Assembly: GCA_017468435.1 (NCBI GenBank) | Contig: JAFUIP010000011.1 | Span: forward strand, 1-64,000 | Origin: Bacteroidales bacterium | Lineage (GTDB): Bacteria > Bacteroidota > Bacteroidia > Bacteroidales > UBA1402 | Direction: 5' to 3' | Length of the DNA stretch: 64,000 bases | Shown: piece by piece, positions 1 to 8,940 of the stretch | Layout of the letters: every line of letters starts with the position of its first letter | How positions within the stretch are numbered: position 1 is the first letter of the stretch | Made by a program: the position numbers and the translations under genes | The notes under the pieces: model-generated | Database searches by the model: none | The model's input: only the letters and a program-made list of their open reading frames with translations | Told to the model about the DNA's origin: nothing

Positions 1-453
1 GAAGTAGTTGAAAAGGCAATGTCGTGGTATCAAGAAACTCTTGATATGTATTATATGCTTCAGACTGCATTAAAAGAATATGATAAGGATTGTAATCCAA
101 TTACAGTACAAAAGATACAAGTGGCTTGTATGAAGTCTAACAAACTATTTCAAGAAACAGAAAGCCGGTTGAATTCCATTTACTTGTACTATGATTTTTC
201 TGACATAGAAAAGAAATATCATGGAAGAGAATCTATGGATTGCATAAACAAATTACTTACTCTTGTTGCTGAAATAGGGCACAAGATAGCAACAGTTGAA
301 CCGTCTGAATTTGCAGAGCAATTATGTGTAGCATTGCATGAACAAAGAGTAAAAGCGTCTCACATGTTGGCCGATGCCATAGATAACCAAGTATATATAA
401 TTGCAGAGATTGGGCAGAAATTAAGAACTGAGTACAAGGATTATTTAAAGTAG
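1..453 (+). CDS. Unknown helical protein, probably 5'-truncated by the window edge
   Basis: I do not recognise this protein. The frame is open to the first base, with six codons before the first ATG at 19, so the gene probably starts outside the window; a start at 19 would give 144 residues. The sequence looks almost entirely alpha-helical, with charged and amphipathic stretches. It has no signal peptide, no membrane segment and no catalytic motif that I can see. Its stop lies only 4 nt before the next start, so it is very likely co-transcribed with the AlbA_2-type gene. Both genes are visibly richer in A+T than the thiamine genes that follow, which suggests accessory DNA. A role together with the downstream regulator is a guess from position only. 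Confidence 0.55.
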   Translation, partial: EVVEKAMSWYQETLDMYYMLQTALKEYDKDCNPITVQKIQVACMKSNKLFQETESRLNSIYLYYDFSDIEKKYHGRESMDCINKLLTLVAEIGHKIATVEPSEFAEQLCVALHEQRVKASHMLADAIDNQVYIIAEIGQKLRTEYKDYLK

Positions 454-457
454 AATT

Positions 458-2134
458 ATGACTTCAAAAGAACTTCAACAATACTTGCTTCGTGAATTTC
501 CACAGGAGAACGCCTGCTGTGAATGGAAAGAAATGAAGAATTTGAAAAACTCGTTTTCAGGAGATGAGAAAAATGATGTTGTCTCTTATGTATCAGCCAT
601 TGCCAATATGGAGGGTGGGCATCTTGTAATTGGAGTACAAGACAAAACTTTGGAAATTGTGGGTACAGACCTTACGAAGTTCACCCTGAACGCACAATCT
701 GCTGTTTGGAAATTAGTAGAACATTGTACAAACCTTTCTTCAGAAGGTCTTGATATCAGTGAGTATATAACGGAAGACACGCAAAAGACTGTATGGGTCA
801 TTCATATTCCCAAACATTTACCTCGTCGTCCTGTATATGCCCACAAAAAAGCATGGCAACGAGTAGAAGATTCGTTGGTAGAAATGACTCAAGAAAGACT
901 TTCTGCTATTTTGGAAGAACCGATTTTTGAATCAAAGGATTGGTCCGCCGAGATCGTTCCCAATGCCACACTGGATGACCTTGATGAATTGGCAATAGCC
1001 AAGGCGCGTGTGATGTTTAAGAAGGTTCATGCCTCAAAAATTCCATCGGAAGAGGTTGATACTTGGTCGGTAGAAGAATTGCTTTGTAATAGCGGTATCA
1101 TGATTGATGGTAAATTGACACGTGCAGCCATCATTCTTTTAGGTAAACCGGTATCTGTATTCAAACTTCGGCCTGCTGTAGTTGAAGTTACATGGACTTT
1201 ACGTGATGAACATCAAGAGGTGGTGGATTACGAACATTTTACTGCTCCCTTTATTTTGACAGTGGATCAGATTTTAGGTAAAATTCGTAACCTGACAATG
1301 AGAGATCTGCCAGGAGGAACATTGTTCCCTGATACAATGAAGCAATATGATGATTACACGATTCGTGAGGCTCTTCATAATGCTATAGCACATCAAGATT
1401 ATACACTACAGCAACGTATTAATTTCGTAGAAAATCCAGGCTATCTGTATTATGAAAACGGAGGTAGCTTCATTCCCGGTACTTTGCAAAAAGCATTGGC
1501 AACCAAAGGGCCACAACGTCATTTCAGAAATGAGTGTCTTTGCCGTGCAATGGTCAATTTTAACATGATTGATACTGTAAGTAGAGGAATCAAGAAGATG
1601 TTCAATGAACAGTGGCGTCGCCATTTCCCGATGCCCGATTATGAAATAGATGCAACGAATAAGGAAGTCGGTGTGAAAATATATGGTAATTCCATCAATG
1701 AAAAATATACCAAACTTTTAAAGGAAAATGACACTTTGTCTTTGGAAGATTGCATCTTATTGGATGCCGTGCAAAAAGGACATCGTATTTCAGAGGATAA
1801 TGTAGTGGCATTATTGGAAAGGGGCTTATTAGAGGGTGATGTTTCTGAGTATCATATTTCGCTTGATGTGGCAAAGAAAACACATCAATTACCGGAATAT
1901 ACACGTAACAGAGGTCTTGACAAATCTAAAATTCAACAAATGATTTTGCAGTATTTGCAAAACGCAGGTTCTACAGGAGCTAAGCGTGATGCTATATTCG
2001 ATTATTTGAAAGAAGTCCTGCCTCATAATAAGACACATGAGCAACAAGAAAGAATGTTGGGTAACATCCTATCAGAGATGAAAGAAAAAGGATTAATCAC
2101 TCCTGAAGGTCGAACTTGGTTCCTGAAGTCGTAA
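458..2134 (+). CDS. AlbA_2 (Schlafen-type) domain putative ATP-binding transcriptional regulator
   Basis: The N-terminal part (about residues 15-150) resembles the AlbA_2/Schlafen-like domain: an acidic EWKE start, a conserved segment AIANMEGGHLVIGVQD near residue 50, and HIPKHLPRRPVYAH near 120. The middle part (about 290-370) carries REALHNAIAHQDYT and VENPGYLYYENGG, as in the GHKL-like ATPase module (HATPase_c_4) of this family. The C-terminal 100 residues look like a winged-helix segment (LKEVLPHNKTHEQQERMLGNI). These proteins are usually called ATP-dependent DNA helicase RecG-related or putative transcriptional regulators, but their function is largely unknown. There is no membrane segment. 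The gene follows the upstream unknown gene by 4 nt and is AT-rich. The 336 bp after it hold a promoter, a riboswitch and a terminator for the thiamine operon. Confidence 0.8.
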   Translation: MTSKELQQYLLREFPQENACCEWKEMKNLKNSFSGDEKNDVVSYVSAIANMEGGHLVIGVQDKTLEIVGTDLTKFTLNAQSAVWKLVEHCTNLSSEGLDISEYITEDTQKTVWVIHIPKHLPRRPVYAHKKAWQRVEDSLVEMTQERLSAILEEPIFESKDWSAEIVPNATLDDLDELAIAKARVMFKKVHASKIPSEEVDTWSVEELLCNSGIMIDGKLTRAAIILLGKPVSVFKLRPAVVEVTWTLRDEHQEVVDYEHFTAPFILTVDQILGKIRNLTMRDLPGGTLFPDTMKQYDDYTIREALHNAIAHQDYTLQQRINFVENPGYLYYENGGSFIPGTLQKALATKGPQRHFRNECLCRAMVNFNMIDTVSRGIKKMFNEQWRRHFPMPDYEIDATNKEVGVKIYGNSINEKYTKLLKENDTLSLEDCILLDAVQKGHRISEDNVVALLERGLLEGDVSEYHISLDVAKKTHQLPEYTRNRGLDKSKIQQMILQYLQNAGSTGAKRDAIFDYLKEVLPHNKTHEQQERMLGNILSEMKEKGLITPEGRTWFLKS

Positions 2135-2271
2135 TCCATAAATTATGACTGAAATATGACCTATTACGACTATTTATAACTATAAAAGGGGATTATAACT
2201 TAAAATTATCTGTGATAAAGGAGATACAAAAAGCAGATAGAAGAAACAAGTAAGAAAAATGCTCCCATAGA

Positions 2272-2302
2272 CTTGCTGTGTGATGATTATTGTTTATCTT
2301 CG
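2272..2302 (+). promoter_or_regulatory. Promoter of the thiamine operon
   Basis: CTTG at 2272-2275 and TATCTTCG at 2295-2302 are separated by 19 bp. This fits the Bacteroidetes pattern (TTTG, 19-21 bp, TAnnTTTG) with one mismatch in each box. Transcription would start about 10 bp before the TPP aptamer. Confidence 0.5.
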
Positions 2303-2310
2303 CAGCGTCA

Positions 2311-4156
<1,846 letters not shown>

Positions 4157-4210
4157 CTTGCGTGGCTAATAATCAGTCTATAAACAATCACCTTTTTAAA
4201 TATAGAAGCT

Positions 4211-4984
4211 ATGATAGAACAAAAAGTATCAAAAGGAATCATTTCATCCTATTTCAACAAGTTAGAAGAAAACCTGAATTTGGACGTGGCCATCGTGGGC
4301 GGCGGACCTTCAGGCATAGTGGCAGCTTATTATTTGGCCAAAGCTGGCTTGAAAGTGGCTCAATTCGACCGCAAACTTTCGCCCGGTGGCGGAATGTGGG
4401 GCGGAGCCATGATGTTCAATCAAATCGTGGTACAAGAAGAAGCCATGGATATCGTCAAGGAATTCGGCATCAATTATGAGGCTTACACCGACAATCTCTA
4501 TGTGATGGATTCTGTGGAAAGTACGGCGGCTTTGCTTTATCATGCCGTGCACGCCGGCGCTACGATCTTCAATTGTTATTCGGTAGAAGACGTTATTTTC
4601 AAGAACAATGTGGTGAGCGGCGTGGTGGTAAACTGGACGCCTGTTTTGCGCGAAGGCATGCACGTGGATCCGCTCAATATTTTGGCTAAATGTGTCATAG
4701 ACGGCACCGGTCACGACAGCGAAATGTGTCGCACGGTGGCTCGCAAAAATGGTATTCGTTTGGCCACCGACACAGGGGCCGTGGTAGGCGAGCGCTCCTT
4801 GGATGTAGTGTCGGGCGAGGCAGAAGTGGTGAACGGCACCAAGGAAATCTATCCCGGACTCTATGTTTGCGGTATGGCGGCTTCGGCCGTAAGCGGAACG
4901 CCCCGAATGGGCCCCATCTTTGGCGGCATGCTCATGTCTGGCAAGAAAGTAGCCGACCTCATTATCAAACAATTGAAAGGATGA
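4211..4984 (+). CDS. thi4: THI4-type thiazole synthase (sulfide-dependent adenylated thiazole phosphate synthase)
   Basis: The 257-residue protein has the Thi4 fold: a dinucleotide-binding GGGPSG at 30-35, SPGGGMWGGAMMFN at 57-70, the region DPLNILAKCVIDGTGHDSE after residue 150, and a C-terminal GMAASAVSGTPRMGPIFGGMLMSG. Members build the thiazole half of thiamine from NAD, glycine and sulfur. Yeast Thi4 sacrifices an active-site cysteine; the position before VDPL here is His151, as in archaeal enzymes that use free sulfide and turn over many times. The gene therefore probably replaces ThiG/ThiS/ThiH, which are absent from this operon. It lies between thiC and a thiE-like gene, 7 nt before the latter. 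Confidence 0.93.
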   Translation: MIEQKVSKGIISSYFNKLEENLNLDVAIVGGGPSGIVAAYYLAKAGLKVAQFDRKLSPGGGMWGGAMMFNQIVVQEEAMDIVKEFGINYEAYTDNLYVMDSVESTAALLYHAVHAGATIFNCYSVEDVIFKNNVVSGVVVNWTPVLREGMHVDPLNILAKCVIDGTGHDSEMCRTVARKNGIRLATDTGAVVGERSLDVVSGEAEVVNGTKEIYPGLYVCGMAASAVSGTPRMGPIFGGMLMSGKKVADLIIKQLKG

Positions 4985-4991
4985 GCTTGTC

Positions 4992-5636
4992 ATGAAATGG
5001 ATAGTTGTCACTTCGCCCTCCCTCGCGAGGGAGGGCGAAGCGCTCGACACCGCAGAATTGTCGTTTTTGCATCGTCTTTTCGAGGCTGGAATAGACGCGC
5101 TTCATCTGCGAAAACCTTCTTCCTCGCCCGAGGCATGTCGGCAACTTTTGCAATCGCTCTCGGCCGAGGAAAGGCGCAAAACCGTTTTGCACGATCATTT
5201 CTTTTTGGCCGAAGAATTCTCTCTGAAGGGCCTGCATCTGAATGGCAGAAATCCTTTGCCTCCCGCCACGTTTCATGGCTCGTTGAGCCGCTCATGCCAC
5301 AGCTTGCAAGAAATTCGGCAATATAAAGAGCTCCAAGTACTTAATCATTCTTTCGAGTATCTTTTTCTTAGCCCCGTTTTCGATAGTATTTCCAAAACGA
5401 ATTATCCTTCGGCTTTTACGCAAGAAAGTTTGCAAGAGGCTTCTAATCAAGGTATTATCGACGAGAGAGTGATAGCTTTGGGTGGCGTGGAAAGCCGGCA
5501 TCTTCCGTATCTGGCAGCTCTTGGCTTTGGCGGCGCCGCCATGTTGGGTGCCGTACAATCGCTTCGAAATCTGTCGGATAGGGAACAAATACGTCGTCTG
5601 CAGGACATCAGGAAAGCTTTCGATACTGCTTATTGA
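4992..5636 (+). CDS. thiE: Thiamine phosphate synthase, ThiE/TenI family
   Basis: ThiE couples the pyrimidine and thiazole halves into thiamine phosphate in the cytosol. The 214-residue protein shows the family's TIM-barrel landmarks: IVVTSP at the start, GIDALHLRKP (34-43), VLHDHFFLAEEFSLKGLHLN, SRSCHS, YLFLSPVFDSISK and VIALGGV near the C-terminus. It is the third gene of the riboswitch-controlled operon. Residues 7-17 (TSPSLAREGEA) are encoded by a perfect 30-bp palindrome and form a segment longer than I expect between the first strand and first helix. Several catalytic positions differ from E. coli ThiE, so a TenI-like role cannot be excluded, but operon position favours the synthase. 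Its end overlaps the convergent radical SAM gene by 29 bp. Confidence 0.85.
   Translation: MKWIVVTSPSLAREGEALDTAELSFLHRLFEAGIDALHLRKPSSSPEACRQLLQSLSAEERRKTVLHDHFFLAEEFSLKGLHLNGRNPLPPATFHGSLSRSCHSLQEIRQYKELQVLNHSFEYLFLSPVFDSISKTNYPSAFTQESLQEASNQGIIDERVIALGGVESRHLPYLAALGFGGAAMLGAVQSLRNLSDREQIRRLQDIRKAFDTAY
5011..5040. repeat. Perfect 30-bp palindrome inside the thiE reading frame
   Basis: The left arm CTTCGCCCTCCCTCG is followed without spacer by its exact reverse complement. It is in frame and translates to SPSLAREG-like residues. It resembles dispersed palindromic repeats that insert into bacterial genes while keeping them open. I saw no second copy in this window. Confidence 0.85.
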
Positions 5637-6519
5637 AATTGGCGTAGCCGCAGCTCTGGCAGAGCGCTTCCGTGGCCTTGTGTTGGCTGAAACCCTCGTA
5701 AATGGCGCGGGCGCGGGGAGAACTTAAAATCTCGTCCAAATCTTGCTCGAAAAGATTTCCCAGCGCGATGTCTCCGTTGTGGTCCAAGCAGCAAGGCACG
5801 ACTGTTCCATCTACCAAGACACCGATTTGGTTGCGAAGGGCATAACAGAAAAAATCTTTTTCGGGAAGGGCATTTTTCTCTATGTCAGGCCATTGGAACA
5901 TTTTGTCGTATTCGAGGTAGATATTTTCGCAAAGCTTCCAGCCATCGGCACGCTGCGTCCATTGTTCTTGGGGGAAATATTGCGCCAGACATTGCAGCAC
6001 GCTTTCGTTTTCCTTGTCGTAGCCGCCTTGGTTCCAGAGTCTTAATATAATGATAATGCCTGCGTGGGCCGCTGTTTTTGCAAAGCAAACCACCTGCTTC
6101 ATGTAATCTGCCAAACCAAGAGTTTCGCTCGGCGCTGTCTCTGTCTCTGTGTCTGTGTCCGGCGTTTGCGTCAAGGTTTTTTCGCGGAGATTGCCTTCGT
6201 GCGCATGCAGCGAAATCTGTAGTTTGTAAGGCCTTGCCTCAATCAGTTTTTCGGCCTGCGAAAGCCGCGTTCCGTTGGTGGTGATGACTGGCACGAAGCC
6301 TTTATCTTTGGCTCTCTCCACAAACTCTGCCAGCAGCGGATGCAGCAAAGGCTCGCCCATGAGGTGGAAATACAGGAAACGAATCTTGCCTTGCAATTTA
6401 TCCGTCAGATGTTCGAATTCTTCGCGCTTGAGCATGCGTTTTGCCCTGTCGGTTTTAGGACAAAACAGACAATCCAAATTACAGACATTCGTTATTTCCA
6501 AATAGCAGCGCTGAATCAT
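5608..6519 (-). CDS. Radical SAM/SPASM-like protein
   Basis: The start was placed at the ATG giving MIQRCYLEITNVCNLDCLF, because an earlier start would run through the tRNA-Lys gene. The resulting 303 residues begin with the radical SAM cluster motif CxxxCxxC (CNLDCLFC), then FLYFHLMGEPLLHP and ITTNGTRL. The C-terminal part has CCLDHNGDIALGNL and a CxxC pair (CQSCGY), like the SPASM/twitch region that binds extra iron-sulfur clusters. The substrate is unknown. A short low-complexity stretch (TPDTDTETETAPSE) is encoded by CTGTCT-like repeats. The gene converges on and overlaps thiE by 29 bp. Confidence 0.85.
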   Translation of the reverse strand: MIQRCYLEITNVCNLDCLFCPKTDRAKRMLKREEFEHLTDKLQGKIRFLYFHLMGEPLLHPLLAEFVERAKDKGFVPVITTNGTRLSQAEKLIEARPYKLQISLHAHEGNLREKTLTQTPDTDTETETAPSETLGLADYMKQVVCFAKTAAHAGIIIILRLWNQGGYDKENESVLQCLAQYFPQEQWTQRADGWKLCENIYLEYDKMFQWPDIEKNALPEKDFFCYALRNQIGVLVDGTVVPCCLDHNGDIALGNLFEQDLDEILSSPRARAIYEGFSQHKATEALCQSCGYANFNKQYRKLS

Positions 6520-6618
6520 TTTCCGGATATATGGGCGGGAACAATGTCCGCAAAGATACGGAAATGAGTTAAATTGGAATACAAAAAAAGAAGAGACTCC
6601 GTTTCCGAAATCTCTTCT

Positions 6619-6694
6619 TGGTGATCCGCCTGGGGCTCGAACCCAGGACCCCATCCTTAAAAGGGATGTGCTCTACCTGCTGAGCTAGCGAATC
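6619..6694 (-). tRNA. tRNA-Lys (anticodon TTT)
   Basis: Cloverleaf read on the minus strand: acceptor GATTCGC with GCGGATC, D arm GCTC/GAGC, anticodon loop CTTTTAA with anticodon TTT, T arm CTGGG-TTCGAGC-CCCAG, discriminator A and an encoded CCA. The 76 nt include the CCA. Confidence 0.96.
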
Positions 6695-6723
6695 TGACCT
6701 TGTTGCTTTCTTAAAAAGCGCTG

Positions 6724-6754
6724 CAAAGGTACTGCTTTTTTTTAATCTACCAAA
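6724..6754 (-). promoter_or_regulatory. Promoter of tRNA-Lys(TTT)
   Basis: On the minus strand TTTG (6751-6754) is followed after 19 bp by TACCTTTG (6724-6731), a perfect Bacteroidetes-type promoter about 30 bp before the tRNA 5' end. Confidence 0.8.
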
Positions 6755-6759
6755 TAATA

Positions 6760-7053
6760 TCAGTAATTTTTTTCTCTCTTTGGATTCTTGGGAAACCAAC
6801 CCTTCTTGACACGTTTTTTCTGTTCAAATAATTCTATGATAGACCAGAAGGCAGAGAAGGCGATGACACCAAAAATGGTGGAGGCTACAAAGTTCTTGAA
6901 CAACAAAGACAGACAAATGGCCAGCGCGCCGACCAAGGCAAATATCCACCAGCATTTGGTTCCATGGTGATATTCGGCTTTGATGACGATGGGGTGGCAG
7001 ATACCGATAATCAGAAATGTAGCGAGACCGATGATAATTCCAGAATAGTTCAT
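6760..7053 (-). CDS. Small membrane protein, DUF4491 family
   Basis: This 97-residue protein starts MNYSGIIIGLATFLIIG and contains HPIVIKAEYHHGTKCWWIF, which I recognise as the DUF4491 pattern. It has about three hydrophobic segments (near 4-22, 36-55 and 58-75) and a basic C-terminal tail (KKRVKKGWFPKNPKREK), so it should sit in the inner membrane with the tail in the cytosol. Function is unknown. Its 3' end lies just upstream of the tRNA-Lys promoter, so transcription may pass into the tRNA. A -7-like box on the minus strand lies 57 bp before its start. Confidence 0.8.
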   Translation of the reverse strand: MNYSGIIIGLATFLIIGICHPIVIKAEYHHGTKCWWIFALVGALAICLSLLFKNFVASTIFGVIAFSAFWSIIELFEQKKRVKKGWFPKNPKREKNY

Positions 7054-7109
7054 GGTGACAATTATGTGCGAGTTTTATGAGGTTTTTTGTAAATGTCTCA
7101 AATTCTTTG

Positions 7110-7117
7110 CAAAGGTA
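7110..7117 (-). promoter_or_regulatory. Possible -7 box for the DUF4491 gene
   Basis: TACCTTTG on the minus strand matches the Bacteroidetes -7 consensus, but no convincing TTTG lies 19-21 bp upstream. The rest of 7054-7281 is AT-rich and shows no other feature. Confidence 0.4.
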
Positions 7118-7281
7118 GAATAAATAATCGAATTCTCGGCGACCGAATGAAAAATTTAGTAATTATTAGTAGTTGCCTTATTTGTTTTTGAGTTGATTTA
7201 TCGTACCTTGTCGGGCTTTTTGGCGCAGGCGAAAGGCTGTATGCCAAGCATTATTTTTTAACGGTTAACTAAATTTCTAAG

Positions 7282-8937
7282 ATGAGAAGATTTTTTTGTA
7301 TTTCGCTGATGGCGATGATGTTACTCGCTCTACCCATGAGAGCGCAGTATCCTTCTGTGCCCGCCGATGTGCAGGCTGCTGTGGACAAGATGATGGAAAA
7401 ATGTTGGGCCAGTTCAGACTCTGCCTTTGCCATTGCCTTGCCAACTATTCAGGCTGAAGCCGCTGCCGGTCGTCCTTATGTGAAGCTGGCGCTGAAACCC
7501 GACGATTTGGTCAAAGCTGACATTCCTGCTTTTCCCGGAGCAGAAGGTGGTGCTATGTTCACTCCTGGTGGACGTGGAGGTAAGGTCTTGACAGTAACCA
7601 ATCTGAACGACAGTGGAGAAGGTTCTTTCCGTTGGGCTTGCGAACAGGGTGGTGCCCGCATCGTGGTGTTCAATGTGGCCGGTATCATTCGTTTGAAAAC
7701 TCCTGTCATCATTCGCGCTCCTTACATTACCATTGCCGGTCAGACGGCTCCCGGAGACGGTGTCTGCATTGCCGGAGAATCTGTTTGGGTAAACACGCAC
7801 GATGTGGTGATTCGTCACGTGCGTTTCCGTCGTGGTGAAACTTATGTGGGCCGTCGCGACGACTGTCTGGGCGGAAATCCCATCGGTAACATCATGCTCG
7901 ATCACCTTTCTACCAGCTGGGGTCTGGACGAAAACATTTCGTTCTATCGTTATATGTATCATCCCGAAGATGGTGGCAAAGATCGCAAACTTATGACCGT
8001 GAACGTTTCTATTCAGAATACCATTTCTGCGCAGGCTTTGGATACCTACAACCACTCATTCGGAAGTACCATCGGCGGTATCAACAATACTTTTGCGCGT
8101 AATATCTGGGCCAACAACTGTGGACGAAATCCTTCTATGTCAACGGCTGAGTTCAACTATCTGAACAACGTTATTTATAACTGGTATCACCGTACGGGAG
8201 ACGGCGCTGGTTATTCATATAATGTATTCAATAATTATTTCAAGCCGGGTCCTGTAACGCCTAAGGATGAGCCTATTGCTTATCGCGTGTTCCGTGCCAA
8301 CAACAAGGGTCGTACGCCGCATTGGGCTTATGTGGAAGGCAATATTGTGGAAGGCAACGAGGCTGTTACTAAGGACAACTGGAATGGTGGCGTTCAGCAG
8401 AATCATTCTAAGGAAGATTTGGAATATATCCGTTCTGCAGAAATGAAGCCCATGCCTCACGTTACCATCATGACGGCGCAGGAAGCTTTCGATTTCGTCA
8501 TGGAGAATTGTGGCGCCATTTATCCTAAGAGAGATATTGTGGATCAGCGTATTATTCATCAGATTAAGACCGACGAAGTGTATTACGACAAGGCTGCCGA
8601 CGAAAGAGAATATTATCAATTCCAATATCGTCGTTTGCCTGCCGATTCTTATAAAAAAGGTATCATCACCGATGTTTCGCAAGTGGGTGGCTATCCCGAA
8701 TATAAGGGTAAACCCTACAAAGACAGCGACATGGATGGTATGCCTGATGCTTGGGAAAAGAAATATGGTTTGAATCCAAAGGATCCTTCGGATGCTGTAA
8801 AGGATTGTAATGGTGATGGTTATACCAATATCGAGAAATATATCAATGGTATCAATCCTAAGAAGAAAATCGATTGGACCGACTTGTCGAACAATTACGA
8901 TACCTTGACCGAGAAAAAAGGACAATTAATGAAATAA
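7282..8937 (+). CDS. Secreted pectate lyase, polysaccharide lyase family 1
   Basis: The enzyme should cleave polygalacturonate by beta-elimination outside the cytoplasm. Residues 1-21 form a signal peptide ending ALPMRAQ. The catalytic domain (about 80-400) has FPGAEGGAMFTPGGRGG, NLNDSGEGSFR, VVFNVAGIIRL, ITIAGQTAPGDG, RRDDCLGG and LDHLSTSWGLDEN, typical of bacterial PL1 parallel beta-helix lyases. The C-terminal segment SDMDGMPDAWEKKYGLNP...DCNGDGYTNIEKYIN is the calcium-binding, dockerin-like loop pair common at the end of Bacteroidetes pectate lyases. Only 3 nt separate its stop from the glutamine synthetase start. No SusC/SusD genes are nearby. Confidence 0.92.
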   Translation: MRRFFCISLMAMMLLALPMRAQYPSVPADVQAAVDKMMEKCWASSDSAFAIALPTIQAEAAAGRPYVKLALKPDDLVKADIPAFPGAEGGAMFTPGGRGGKVLTVTNLNDSGEGSFRWACEQGGARIVVFNVAGIIRLKTPVIIRAPYITIAGQTAPGDGVCIAGESVWVNTHDVVIRHVRFRRGETYVGRRDDCLGGNPIGNIMLDHLSTSWGLDENISFYRYMYHPEDGGKDRKLMTVNVSIQNTISAQALDTYNHSFGSTIGGINNTFARNIWANNCGRNPSMSTAEFNYLNNVIYNWYHRTGDGAGYSYNVFNNYFKPGPVTPKDEPIAYRVFRANNKGRTPHWAYVEGNIVEGNEAVTKDNWNGGVQQNHSKEDLEYIRSAEMKPMPHVTIMTAQEAFDFVMENCGAIYPKRDIVDQRIIHQIKTDEVYYDKAADEREYYQFQYRRLPADSYKKGIITDVSQVGGYPEYKGKPYKDSDMDGMPDAWEKKYGLNPKDPSDAVKDCNGDGYTNIEKYINGINPKKKIDWTDLSNNYDTLTEKKGQLMK

Positions 8938-8940
8938 ACA

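Noticed and set aside
6569-6799. Minus-strand frame of 76 residues over tRNA-Lys(TTT)
   Set aside because: It reads through the tRNA and has no family support.
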